DNA from: Narthecium ossifragum
Taxonomy: Eukaryota; Streptophyta; Magnoliopsida; Dioscoreales; Nartheciaceae
Direction of reading: 5' to 3'
NCBI GenBank assembly: GCA_963920575.1
Contig: OY986972.1
Coordinates: 24,724,672 to 24,788,671, forward strand
DNA: 64,000 bases
The notes under the pieces are model-generated. The model had not been told where the DNA came from and made no database searches. It worked only from the letters and a program-made list of their open reading frames with translations. This document shows, piece after piece, positions 47,284 through 58,862 of this stretch; the first letter of the stretch is position 1; each line of letters begins with the position of its first letter. The position numbers were made by a program, and so were the translations under genes.

Positions 47284-50200
47284 TCAAATGCAGCTGGAGT
47301 CCCTTCCGAATATGAATCGCCTGCCCCAGTCAGATACAACTAGAAACCTTGTGCGCCAACTCACTTGCTTGCTGGGGTGGGCAACGAACAGTCGGTCAAA
47401 GGCCAAAACAAAAAGATTTGCGGCTATAATATGAAGGTATACATCACAATGCAGTGTAAATTAGCTAGACATATTAGAGTAATTTGTAAAATACCTTGCG
47501 TATACAGAATACCAGAGCCACTGGGAGCTATGTCCAATGGATATCCAATCTCCTGGCAGCTGTGCAGCTGTTTGCTCCCCACCCAATGGAGCAAATTGCC
47601 CCAAATGCTTGTACCTTGCAAATTAAAGAAACAGAATTGAATCATATACAACATTTGCATACCTTCGCATTAAAATAAAGAATTGACGCACAGGTGGGAA
47701 TGGATATATGCTTAAGTCACAATAAACAGCAAAATAGAAAGCTCATCCTTAGCACTTAGATTGAATTTTTCAGGGTCTTGAAAGATGTTCTGACAGGCAC
47801 TTTGCAAAAGAAAAGTATAAAACCAGTTGAAAAAAGGTAAAAAAATTTTTATTAGCTTTAATGTATCCTCTGTTCATTCTTCCACTAATGACACTTCAAG
47901 GATTAACAGAATTCAACTGCTAGCATGATATAAGAAAGCACAGGCAAGAGAAAAGGCTCAAATATTACTCTAAATAATTTGAAGGTGTAGAATAAAAGAC
48001 TCGTGCTGAATATGTACTCCATACCTAAACGGGCGGAACCGATGGCGACCTGGCTCTCTGATACGAAGAGGCCCTTCCGGATTTTCTTCACATTTTTTCA
48101 TTTGGTTGAAGCACCTAGCAAGATAGGTGCCTTCTTGCGCGGCAACCTGAAAATTTCAAACTTAGACTATATTCATAACCTTTTTGATTTGGGATAATTC
48201 AAAAGTTTGTAACAATTATCGTGTTTCTTTTTGATGAAATGAGCCCAAAGGCTAGAGTTTGCTTAAGTTTGTAACAGCAAATCAATCTTAGGCAATCACC
48301 TGAGCTGTTGCAGGAAGCATCTTGACCTGTGAATCCACATGTGCAAGAGCGTTCTTAAATTCTTCTATATCCAGTTCTACAGCTTCTTTCTTAGCATTGC
48401 CTGTGGAATCCTTCAACAAATCTTGAAAATCTTTCATTTGCTTGCTTTTCATATAGAGCTCCACCTGAGGGTACCTCTCACAAAGGTCATGTACTACTTC
48501 TTTGATCTCCTTCACAGTTAAAGTTCCCGAGCCGTCTTTGTCTGCAACCCTGAATATAGCCGCAATATCTTCCTGGAAAGTGGAAACATATTAAGTCATG
48601 TAGAAATGGCTCTTCCAGCTAATTTGCTTTCATGCAAAACAGAGCATCCTTGGAACTATATACAGTCTATATTCCACGTGGACTTCCAGAAAACATTGGA
48701 CAATCTGTGGATACATACCATGACTCTTCGCTGGCTGATTGTGGCACAATCACCAAGGGCATACACATTATCGCATCCAAGGACCCTAAGCCACTCATCA
48801 GTTGCCAATACACGCCTACTACCCTGTGCGCTTGGAAGAGCATTTGAATGATAAGGAGGAGGTCTAGAACAATATCAAGACAAATCATATGGAAGAATGG
48901 ATCTATAAACCAACCTGACCAATTTCCTTCATGAAGTCTGATATAATAGGCCTGGTTCCAATACCAGTAGACCAAACAGCCATTCCATATGGTTCATTTA
49001 TCTCACCAGTTGATGGATTGGTCATGGTAATGGCTTTGTCAGACACTTTCACAACCCGAAAATTCGTTTTCAAATCAATACCATCTCTCTGAAACTTCTC
49101 TTCAGCAAATTTAGTGATTCTTTTGTCAAACCTGCATAAAAAGGCTTCAGACATGTAAGACAAACTCCTGAAAATATAACTGATGGCATGACTTGTACAG
49201 TATTAATCTGATGTGACAAAAAACGAGCAACGAAGTGTTATGCATTCAAACCTAGTTTAATATCAACTAATAAGAATACAGCTAAGAGGATCTCATTCAA
49301 GCACACATGTGCCAGCTAAACACGCTTACAACATGGATAACCAAATATAAGCACTCATAAAAAAATTTTGTTTAAAAAGAATACTCCATAACTTGGCTGT
49401 TTCTTACATGGTCAAGATATGCTCCCCAGCCTCAATTACTGATATTTTAACCAGATCCTTAACATCTGGATATAACTTGGCTAAATCTTCATTGACATAG
49501 TCATGCAACTCTGCAGCAAATTCAACACCAGTAGGACCACCGCCAACAACAATAAAATGAAGGTCCTTCTTCCTCTCTTCTTCACTGGTATTCGGAAGGC
49601 TGGCCCTTTCGAAACAGTCCATCACACTCCTCCGGATTTTCTGAGCGTCCTCTACCTCCTACATGGATGTGAACTTTGTAAAGCATGAAAATCGTATTTC
49701 AGGAAGGAATGCAAGCAGTAAGCAGTAAGCAGGGGAAATTACAAACAACATGCAACAGCTGAAATTGAAGCAACGACAACATCTGCTAGACTTTAAAAAC
49801 TATACGTCAAACTATTCTGTTAAAGTAATCATTTGCAACATTCTAAAACCAGTTAGCACTTCTCTAACGGAAGCTTTTTAACAAATCTAATTAACCAGTA
49901 CTAAGTAAAATGGGACTGCACCTTTAGGAAATGACAATGCTCCACCACACCAGGGGTGTTAAAGGTGTTTGCCTTGGCACCCATGGCAATCACCAAGTAG
50001 TCATACTCTACTGCAAATTCACCATTGCCATCCAAGTTTGTTCCAAAGTTAGATCGGCAATGCACTTTCCGAATTTGTGGATCAATCTTGAAACATTCAG
50101 CTTCCCAGAATTTTACCTCTCCACCTTTCTGCCAAAGAAACAAAACAATAAGTCATAACAGCTTAATAGCCAGATCAGCATAGTCTCTATAGATCCAATC

Positions 50201-51628
50201 GAGGCATGTAAAATGTATTCCTAGGCAGGTTAGAATAAACCAAGTGAAATAAGACATACAAACAACGTGACTACATAATATCCACAAAACAGTGTAAAAA
50301 ACATCAAACTTACAACGTCTATCTGAGATGAGTGACATGAGTTCCCGCAGAAGTTAAAGGCCTATATCCAGTTGATCCTAAACGAAAAGCTAATTGCCCT
50401 TGAAAGTCTAACAAATTGCGGTAAGATTCCAATTTGAGCCCTAAATATAGCATAAACTCTCAGTAGTCTCGCATTATTATTCAAGCTACCCCAAAATATT
50501 TACCAGGCCCTGCCTTTTTACTTCCCCCAAGGAGAGTAGGAACAAGCTTTGTGAAAAGTTTATACCGTCTTGCTACAATACACCTTTTTCCAGATTAAAT
50601 CAAGAAAAATTTCAGATGACATTAGGAACTCATGTAGAAACCCCTCGATACCTTCTTCAGTATGTTGCGAATAGGCTCAACAATACTGCGTGCTTCCACT
50701 GTCCCACATGTGACACTCGGCAGCAAAGGAGTAAACGCAAAGTAGTTACGAGGCGACACCACTTGGACATCATACTGAGATGTATCTAAATTTCTCAAGA
50801 AACTTGTCCCAGCCCACCCAGTCCCGACAACCACTAGCTTCTTCTTCGGAGGTACAATAGATGATTCGACGCCCTGGTCCGACCTTGAATCAGCATACGC
50901 AACAATGCTTCCACCACTGCATATGAAAATCTAAAATTTCATGACATTTGGTGAAAAAGACAGCTAAAGATATAGAAAAATGAAACATAAGGAAAGATCT
51001 AAATCACATGAATCTCAGTAAAATTGGTCTCAAAGTGCTCGCAAAGCTCGAAAAATTGTAACCACTACTAGAAAAAATAACTCCACTCTGAAACAAATAG
51101 CACGTCCACTAAAGAATCATAAACGCAAGAGATAGAAACACCAAGCTATATTTAGTAGCAAATTAGACACCTCCTGATCTATTTGTGATACGAAATAAAG
51201 AATTAAAAGAACAATGAGACCGTAAACATCTAATTCATCAGCCATAACAGGGTCCCCGAATCAAAACAAATAGAAAGTAAACTCTTGCACTAAAAGCAAT
51301 ACATATCACTCGTTCTCGCGGACAATTTCATGAGATAGGAAATCCACTAAAATAACAGCAATAATCAATCAGAACGGGGGCAAAATCACGTATAATAACG
51401 CAAACAAAGCTAAAAGCGATACAAACACGGAACCAAATCAAAAGGAAACGAACGCCGAAGTTAATGCGAAACCCTGGATAGTCCTAAAATCGATCTCAAC
51501 GGAAAGGCAAAGCGAGACAGCGGCAAATGAGACCTGACGGCGACGAGGACGAGGAGCTTGGAGACGCCGGGGCTCTGTGCGATGGCGCGAGAGGCGCGGC
51601 CGAAGAAGGACGACGAGGAGAAGGGCAT
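47284..51628 (-). CDS. NDB2: External alternative NAD(P)H dehydrogenase, NDB2-like
   Basis: Ten exons: 51628-51534, 50916-50652, 50128-49922, 49658-49408, 49131-48915, 48823-48719, 48572-48300, 48146-48025, 47614-47495 and 47371-47284. They sum to 1,743 nt, 580 aa, the usual length. This is a type II NADH:ubiquinone oxidoreductase that feeds cytosolic reductant to ubiquinone without pumping protons, on the outer face of the inner mitochondrial membrane. The N-terminus is a Ser/Phe/Arg-rich presequence (MPFSSSSFFGRASRAIAQ). The FAD motif is VVVGTGWAGTSFLRNL and the NAD motif is IVVGGGPTGVEFAAEL. A full EF-hand loop (DKDGSGTLTVKE) sits in the insertion that defines the NDB group, implying Ca2+ control. 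The C-terminus is YASKQVSWRTRF..DWGRRFIFGRDSS. The second nucleotide motif ends in Glu (ISVIEAGEH), the residue linked to NADH rather than NADPH preference, hence NDB2-like rather than NDB1. All frames are intact. Confidence 0.96.
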
Positions 51629-53517
51629 AGCGTCGTCGGATGAGAACGAGAAGAGAGAGAGATCTACAGTAGAGAGAGACTTGAGAAGGGGAACAGGGGA
51701 GGAGGGGCGAGGTGGTGGTAGCGGTTCAGAACCGGTCCAGGGGAATTGGAGAGTATTTATTGGGGGCACGTGGCTCCCGGAACATGCCCCTGCGAACGCT
51801 TCTTTGCATTGGCACCCTCGTGCTTTCCTCCTTTTCTGGAGATTCTCCTGTATTTTATTTATCTCAATGGTCACCTGAAAACGTGACTCTTTAAAGTGAC
51901 CCGAGCTCAAAATGGTCGGATCTCGATCATGAGGGTGAAAGTTTTGGTGTAGATAGTAGCATGAAATGGGAAGGTTCTGATTGACTTGCTGACCAAGAAA
52001 GGCTCCTCATATGGTTTGATGACTTTGTATTCTGACCGTTGGATTTATTATTCAATTAATGGACCATGACCCGAACCAAGCTCGCCGACCTACCATTTAT
52101 TGAAACATAAGCATGTGGAGTTTTATTTTTTTGTTCTTTTTCTTCTGTGTTTTTATGTTTTAATCTCTATAATTTCGATCTGCTGTTCTTTTGGGAAAAG
52201 AGCCAAAAACATAAAAACATACGGAAGCTAACATTGAAGAGAGTCGGAGACAAATTGATATTTCCAATTGTGTGTATACATATATAATTAATAAAAATTC
52301 ATCCACATGAATATGTGACGTGTGTATAGTTGATAGCAAGTACCGATTCTTTCATCTATCCTATCAGTAGCCCATTATCGATAGGATAGATAAAAAATAT
52401 ATACCGATAGAATAGATGAAAGAATCGATAGCAGGCTACCGATTGAATGTATCGGTAGCCCACTACCGATAGCTTTATCTATCCCATCGATAACCCACTA
52501 TTAATAAAATAAATAAAAGAATAGGTACTTTGACTATTATGGTACGTGTAATACATCAACATATGCATAAATTAGCACTCATATATTATATAGATAGATA
52601 TATATGTTGCATACCAAAAATACAGTTTTGACTATTAACAAAAAAAATTACATTCAAGACATCACAGTCATGTCACGAAATCTCATGGCCGTCGCTGTTG
52701 AATGATGACCCAACAACAAGCAACGACAGCATCTTCAGCCTCACATACCAATCAATCTAGCTGTTCAATACCTTCTCTTCCACAAGAAAAGAGAGGTTGG
52801 GAAGTTCCATGAAATCTCATCGTCCATGTTTTCTTTCTTTCTTTCTTTCTTTATGAGTTGGGCCCCAAGGCTAAAAATATTTGATTTGAACTCACATTAC
52901 AAAGCCTCAGGTCCATCATGGCTCCTGACAAGAGACTCCTCTCCAAGCATTACATACTCGCGCAGCAGAATATATTAAGATGCTGCGTATTAATTCTTCA
53001 TATCATAGTCAAGTTTTCAACTCAATAATAATTATAAACATCACCTATCAGTACATTTCCAGAGTAAATTGCCACAACAAAATTAACTAGACCACCTATA
53101 ATATATTATGAGCATGAGCAGAGGACTTTGGAAATAGAACAGTTCCAGGAAGCATAAGCTTGATTAAAGAAATGGGCTGCTGAAGCAAGATATTAGCATC
53201 TTTCATATCGCAGTTGAAACAAAACCAAACAATCAAACATGACAAAGAGTAATTCATGTACTTCAAGTGTTTGAAGTAAATTAACTTCATAGAACAACAG
53301 ATTGTGCATATTTTGTGCTGTGATTTAACTCCAATCTCGTAGTTCACATGAGATGAAGCTGATAACAACACAAGCTTTATGAGTTTTTCAGCCTCCGCAC
53401 CCATCATGAATGTCGCGGGAAGATAGTTATAACTCATATCAAAGGACATAGATCGATCTTAAAGTTGCTAGGTTGCCCTTTCACCTCAGTAGGACAAAAG
53501 AATTGCTAGCAATGGAT
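51629..53517. other. NDB 5' flank and intergenic DNA
   Basis: 51629-51740 is the GA-rich probable leader of the NDB gene. The rest is AT-rich. A short LINE-tail-like piece (CTTT repeats then ATGAGTTGGGCCCCAAGGCTA) lies at 52828-52880. I do not accept the weak - strand frame at 53096-53449 as a gene. Confidence 0.5.
52350..52515. repeat. TACCGAT/ATCGGTA palindrome cluster
   Basis: Repeated TACCGATAG, CTATCGGTA-like and GGATAGAT/ATCTATCC arms in both orientations can fold into several hairpins. The arm sequence resembles that at 31161-31375, but the block as a whole is different. Confidence 0.6.
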
Positions 53518-53534
53518 GCCTTTAAACATAGTAT

Positions 53535-53870
53535 TTATTTTATTTTATTTTTATTTTTTTGATTAGTTGAGCCAGGGGCTAGGTAAACAAGAGGGGGAAG
53601 AAAAAGATACAAAATCAGAGGTGAAGTGGAAGCGAGGAGCTAGGCGAGTCACTCAGATTTGAGAAACCCAAGGATTCATCCAGACAGAGACCGCTAGGGC
53701 GTCCGCTCATGCAGAATATGAACAAAAAAAACCTTGCTAAACTGTAAAGCTAATCTCCAAAAGAGGAGACGAGATATTAATTAGTTTCACGGCCAGGCCA
53801 TTGGTATGCATAACCAATGCGGAGGAGGGAGTCGGATTCAAGGATCACGGCATATAGCCCTATGCGCTTA
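53535..53870 (-). mobile_element. 5'-truncated LINE 3' end with 17-bp TSD
   Basis: GCCTTTAAACATAGTAT occurs at 53518-53534 and 53871-53887, an exact 17-bp TSD. Between them, read on -, is about 300 bp of LINE-like sequence. It ends GGCTCAACTAATC followed by an AATAAAA-rich tail, which appears as a TTTTATTT run on +. The same tail style occurs at 56653, 52828 and 48230. Confidence 0.85.
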
Positions 53871-54003
53871 GCCTTTAAACATAGTATGATGTATCAAAAC
53901 TAACACTAGCAAAGTGATAGTTAAAACTTAGAAGTTGACAAAACACAGAAACTTCAAAATCAATTCACCAAATGATGAACAGCAACACCATAGCATGAAA
54001 ATT

Positions 54004-54144
54004 GAGTTGCTACTGCTGCCTCAGTAACACCCCATCGTATCAAGTGAATGTAGCAGCTCCAAGCAGGTTCTCCCTGTAAACAGGAACTTGAAGCCAACTA
54101 CACCTCAAAGTTGGGATACATCATCATGGACAGCAATACAACTC
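54004..54144 (-). ncRNA. Candidate C/D box snoRNA, copy b
   Basis: On the - strand a C box ATGATGA (54121-54127) and a D box CTGA (54021-54024) are enclosed by a terminal stem: GAGTTG at 54144-54139 pairs with CAACTC at 54009-54004, and TGCTG with CAGCA inside it. Between the boxes is a strong hairpin in which GCTTCAAG pairs with CTTGGAGC. A second copy lies 300 bp upstream and a snoRNA-style promoter lies further upstream. I cannot name the snoRNA or its target. Confidence 0.5.
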
Positions 54145-54324
54145 ACTTTGAATCAGTCATCCATAGCCAAAGAAAATTAGATTACTTGCAAGCTAAAATA
54201 AAACACATATTGATGGCATACAAATGAAATGAAAACATATTTAGAATGCTAGTTTCATGCCAACGAAAAACAAAGATGCACTTCCCTCTCGAAGTTTACT
54301 GATGCTAGTATATATCACCAAACA

Positions 54325-54450
54325 AAGGCTCAGATAAGTCCAACAAAGTCATGTGAATGTAGAGGCTCCAAGTAGGTTCTCCCTGCAGTAAACAGGAACT
54401 TGAAGCCAGATACACCTCAGAAAGTTGGATACATCATCATAGCTAGGCAG
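54325..54450 (-). ncRNA. Candidate C/D box snoRNA, copy a
   Basis: This matches copy b over about 115 nt, with C box ATGATGA (54434-54440), D box CTGA (54330-54333) and the conserved internal hairpin (GGCTTCAAG with CTTGGAGCC). Compensating changes relative to copy b keep the hairpin while the sequence just outside the boxes differs. The terminal stem is weaker than in copy b. Confidence 0.5.
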
Positions 54451-54775
54451 CCATACAAACTCTCTTGAGTCAGTCAGTCAGTCAAACACCCAAAGACAAG
54501 ATGAACCATATTTGCTTAAGAAACACACATCAATAACATACTTGTGAGACGAAAACAGACGTAGAATGCTATATAGACTATATAGTTGGAAAGCTTAAAA
54601 CCTCAATACAGCCAGTCTCACCAAAAAGATAAAAAAAGATTGGAACATTAGATTCAAAGAGAATAACATAGAAACCCTATAGAAATTCCCAGAAAAAGAG
54701 AAAGATCCCCATCATCACCACGGGAAAAACTTGGAGCGCCGAGAAGAGTACAACAGAGATGAGAACTACCTGCCC

Positions 54776-55027
54776 TTTTATAGACACGGCAAAAAACCCT
54801 AAAAACCCTTGCAGAACCCCTAATTCGGCAAAGATCAGCTGTGGGACTCCAGTTCGGCCGTTAATTGGCCCAATCTCGGTTTGCAATAGGCCACCACTGA
54901 GACTTACTTTGGCGGGCGAGTCCAACGGAGCCTATTGGACCGAGCCCGTTCAACTCGGGCGCTTAGGATAAGACATGGGTTTAATATCGGCCCCGAAACT
55001 TGATGGGCCTTTGATTTCAAAGCCCAA
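54776..55027 (-). promoter_or_regulatory. TATA, telo-box and site II promoter of the snoRNA pair
   Basis: Read on the - strand, site II elements TGGGCC/GGCCCA lie at 55022-55027, 55004-55009 and 54867-54872. A telo-box AAACCCTAA (on the + strand) lies at 54794-54802, and a TATAAAA box at 54782-54776. This combination is known from plant snoRNA and ribosomal protein promoters. Only non-coding RNA candidates follow downstream. Confidence 0.55.
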
Positions 55028-55214
55028 AACAAGGCGCACCTTATAGTAATTTATTTTTACACTCTTAATCACATGATTATAGAAAGAAACCCTTGTATGT
55101 AAAGACGGGTTATGTACAAGAACTTCATTTAAGTAGAAATAATGAACCCCTAATCAGCGACCTCATCCTTAAACCCCCTCTCAAAACCCATCTCCTAGGG
55201 GTAGGCTACCCAGA

Positions 55215-55943
55215 TCACCGTCCATCGCCAGAGATGTCGATCTCGATGAGGTTGTCCTCCTCCAACGCGATCTCGATCAACCCCTCCACCTCCTCGTCTT
55301 CGTCCCACCGGAAGCATAGCCTGCTCGGCGATCCATCGGAATCGTCATCAGAATCCGTGCACCACTCAAATTGACCACCGTCCAAGTGGGAATACTTCGG
55401 TGACATCGAATATTCCGGCAATCCATCTTCATAGTCCTCCTCCCCCTCGTAATACTCCTCGTAGATCACCTCCAGGGGACCTCCCAAGCTGCCCCATTCG
55501 ATTACTTGATCGGAAAAGATGGAATTTTTATGCGTTCCCGAGAGTTCTAACCGGCTTTCCGATCTGGGATCCGATCCGGGATCGACCAAGATCGGTTTTT
55601 GAGGGGTACCAACGATTTCTAAGTGGGATTGGGAGATGGGTTCGGCTGGTCGAGGCGTGGGGTGGTCGGGTTTGGGAGGCGGTGGCGGCGGGGGTGATCC
55701 GAGGCTGAGGACGGCGGCGAGAAGGAGGAGGGTCGAGAGGGGAACCGGAGAGAGGAGGAGGGGAAGGAAGGGCCGGGGGAGGTAGAGGGCGGCGAAGAGG
55801 GAGGAGGCGGCGGCGAAGGAGAAGAGGGGATGGTTGGAGAGTGAGGAGAGGTGAGGGAGGGACCTTGATATGAGTTGGAGTGCTTTGATGGCTATGGTGC
55901 TGAGCAGAGCCAAGCATTGGCCTCTTGCTCTCTCCATCTGCAT
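55215..55943 (-). CDS. Unknown membrane protein with acidic C-terminus
   Basis: Uninterrupted 242-codon frame from the first ATG after a GA-rich leader. The N-terminus has two hydrophobic segments (about residues 40-56 and 61-80: PLFSFAAASSLFAALYL and LPLLLSPVPLSTLLLLAAVL). A Pro run and Pro/Ser-rich linker follow (PPPPPPPKP), then a strongly acidic half (EEYYEGEEDYEDG, DSDDDSDGS, RWDEDEEVEGLIEIALEEDN). The layout recalls small uncharacterised plant transmembrane proteins. I do not recognise a named family and propose no function. GC-rich third positions and a single exon support real coding. Confidence 0.75.
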   Translation of the reverse strand: MQMERARGQCLALLSTIAIKALQLISRSLPHLSSLSNHPLFSFAAASSLFAALYLPRPFLPLLLSPVPLSTLLLLAAVLSLGSPPPPPPPKPDHPTPRPAEPISQSHLEIVGTPQKPILVDPGSDPRSESRLELSGTHKNSIFSDQVIEWGSLGGPLEVIYEEYYEGEEDYEDGLPEYSMSPKYSHLDGGQFEWCTDSDDDSDGSPSRLCFRWDEDEEVEGLIEIALEEDNLIEIDISGDGR

Positions 55944-56006
55944 TTGGTATAGAGACTAGAGAGAGCGCGCGTCTGCATGTGATTAAGTTGTTAGGTTTGT
56001 AGAATT

Positions 56007-56010
<4 letters not shown>

Positions 56011-56037
<27 letters not shown>
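56011..56037. repeat. (GA)n microsatellite
   Basis: About 13 AG units in the probable 5' leader of the membrane protein gene (CT on its strand). Confidence 0.9.
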
Positions 56038-56652
56038 TATAGAAGCAATCTTTACTTGGAAATGCATGTGAGCTGCACACATACTATTGTTGAGCACCTA
56101 TCTTTGGAGATTGAAAAGAATTATTAATGATGGCTTTCCCTTCAAATAAAAAATCTCAGCAAACAAGCATTTCTAATCATCTTTTCAGATATGAATGTCC
56201 AATCCAACAGTATTTCCCATTCTTTTGGACCACTTTTTTTTTTTTTTTTTTTTACAACTTTGGATATCGAACTGGTTTTACTTTGCAAGCAATAAGCTTG
56301 AATATTGAAAACTTTCTTAATTACACTTGGCGTGAATGGAAAAAGGTATTATATGTGGATTGTCTTTAGAGGTAGGGATAACCTCGTTATCCCTCCTTTT
56401 ATCTCCAAAGATCATTTCTCTATCCCAATCAATTATTATTTATTTATTCTCATTTTTTAAATAATAATTTTATCCTCACTCATTATTATCGCCTTTTCTA
56501 ACCCCAAAATTCATTATTCTTAGGTAATCGTTCTCGATTTATCTCTATTTTTTAATTATTACTCATTCTCTCCACTTTTTCTAATCCTAAAATCTCATAT
56601 CCCAACATATCCCTCCATTTTTTTATTTATCCTAAAATCTCTTATCTTTTTT

Positions 56653-57140
56653 ATTTATTTATGAGTTGAGCCCGAAGGCTAGGTAACAAACGCTTATATC
56701 ATACTCTCAAACAGACCCATGTCATCCTCATAGGACCATACAAAGGACGCCCTGGCACGACGACAGTACCGGGCAACTCCATCAGCAAGAGCATTACAAG
56801 ATCGAGGAAGACGAAAAAAACAAAACAAGTCAAAACCAAGGCCCTCAATCCAAACCTCCTTGGTCAAACCGTCAAGTTCGGGAGGCCACGACTTCACGTC
56901 ATTTAAGATATGAGCGGCATTTAACGAATCCGATTTAATAATAAGTCGATTCACCCTCTTCTTCATGGCTTGTCTAAGTCCCTCAGCAATAGCGAGCACC
57001 TTCGATTGAAGGACGGATCCAGTGCAAACAGGGGAGCCCATCGCCCAAGAAGGCTGTCAATCAAAACCAAGACCAACGCCGTCAACGCCCGAGAACACGT
57101 AGACCCATGATCAACGGAGGCATCGGTCCTCACAATCTAA
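56653..57140 (-). mobile_element. LINE fragment with RNase H domain
   Basis: A - strand frame (57041-56694) gives an RNase H domain: VLAIAEGLRQAM, LIIKSDSLNAAHILND, LPRSCNALADGVARYCRR. Upstream on the same strand RTDASVDHG continues the domain in another frame, so it is broken. The 3' end is CCTTCGGGCTCAACTCATAAA with an ATAAATAA tail, which on + appears at 56650-56680. It seems inserted in an AT-rich block (56365-57180) rich in TTATCCC and CCCCAAAA motifs. I did not find a convincing TSD. Confidence 0.8.
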
Positions 57141-57504
57141 ATGCCTATCCTCCGTTCCCCCTCATCTTCATTTATCCTTAATTTTTATATTCCTAAACCA
57201 AACGTGGGCCAACGAACTACCCCAAACGTTTTTATTCTTCTTTGAAACTCGTGTATATCCGAGTGTGGTTATATGCTACACTCAAGTCTCAACCACTTCC
57301 ATGTGCATGCATGCCTTCTCCCAATAATGGTAGCCAGCTTTAGTTTTGGGTTCCTCCCCCTCCAAACTTTATTGTGTAGGGATGCATATGGTCCTGTACT
57401 TTTTAGCTTCCATGTGTAGGTGCAAGTTCACCTAGAAACTTTAAAAAGAGAGTACGGCTGTCTCTTTCAACATTCCATATTGAGAGCATGATATATTGAT
57501 CTGG

Positions 57505-58862
57505 AGAGGTGCTTCTCGCACCCCCCCTGACACCACCCCCGCCTGACACATAAGTTTTTTTCCCCTTATGCCCCGCCTCTTTTTTTCCCTCCTTAATCCC
57601 TTCCGTTTTCTTTCTCCTTTTTCTTCAATTTTGTATTATTTTTTCTTAATTTTGTTTCTTTATTTCTCAGTAGTTTTGTTTTTATTTAAATCAGTTTTCT
57701 TTATTTGTTTTATTAATCAATTTTATTTCTTTTTTTATCAGTTTTATTTTTCTTTTTAGATAAATAGTTTTCTATTATATGTTTGTGATCTTTTGTTTAT
57801 TTTTTAATTGTAGATTTCAAGAGTCATTATTTGTAAAAATTTTAAAAAGTATAAAAATATGAATTAAAATAAAAAAAATATATATATATATGAAAATAAC
57901 AAAAATACTAACTGTTAAAAATTACATTGTGTTTTGTGAAAAGTCTCATAAGCCAATATTGATTTAGCCATATTCAGTGAATAACACATGTAACAATACA
58001 TAAAAAAGAGATACACAAAGAAGAGATACACATTTTTTAGTCCCAGTATTTTTTTTTTAAGGATTGCCCATCAACTAGATTTCGTGACGGTTTGTACTTT
58101 CCTCATCTTTCACATGTAAGATGACACTTTGGCAGCTTGCCGCCTTTTAATTTAGCAGAATTTTTAATAATCACCACAATACCATTCTCCAGACCAACTA
58201 TTTTCGCCCAATTAATCATATCTTCTCTACTTTCAAATATCTATATAAAGAAATATAACGAAAATGTATAAGTGTAACATTATCCAATCTTAACATAAAA
58301 TAACGATAATAACTAACCTGATCTGTGGTAAATTCGGCTGTATAATCGCAACTGTTGAATATGCTCTCCCCACCATGAACATTATTTTCAAATGAACAAC
58401 TATCTGAAAATGAACCGAAGTAGTAATCCATTTGTGCTCACTCTCTTCTGTTAACCTCCCTCAATACAACTATCTGAAAATGAAGATGTTCTCCACATTG
58501 GATGCATATGTTTTATATAGAAGAAGATGGTTGGCTTGTTGAAAGCTCATCCATGAAATAAATGATTTATTAATGGTATCCCACATATCAATGCATATGG
58601 TAATTATTTCTTTCTCATTCATATCATGATATCCCACATATCAATGTATCACTTATCAATGCACATGTTATCCCACGTATCAATGCACATTGGGATGTTA
58701 AATCTCATTAAACAAAACTAAAAAAAAAAAAAGAAACAAACAAAGGAACAAAAAAAAAAAAAGAAATAACATATATGAGAGGGGTATAAGGGTCAAATGC
58801 TTGGAGGAAATGCCGGTGTCAGGAGGGGGGCGGTGTCAGGGGAGGGGTGAGAAGCAATTTGC
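57505..58862 (-). mobile_element. Non-autonomous MULE deletion derivative
   Basis: The 10-bp ATTGATCTGG occurs at 57495-57504 and 58863-58872 (TSD). Inside, GTGCTTCTCGCACC..CCTGACACC at the left is inverted at the right (GGTGTCAGGGGAGGGGTGAGAAGC). On - from 58431, MDYYFGSFSDSCSF opens a transposase N-terminus. After a 96-bp intron it continues IFESREDMINWAKIVGLENG and then LTCER-stop-GKYK. That is the start of a MULE/FAR1-like protein, cut by a TGA in place of the expected Gly and by loss of everything downstream. The left two-thirds is T-rich filler. Confidence 0.8.

Noticed and set aside
53096..53449. 117-codon frame on the - strand
   Set aside because: Low-complexity hydrophobic composition with AT-rich codons, no family resemblance and no splice context.
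54677..54925. 82-codon frame on the - strand
   Set aside because: It overlaps the TATA/telo-box promoter and leader of the snoRNA-like transcript. The peptide is not family-like.
56694..57041. Independent RNase H gene
   Set aside because: It is the C-terminal part of a LINE ORF2, with a LINE-style tail immediately downstream and a frame break upstream.
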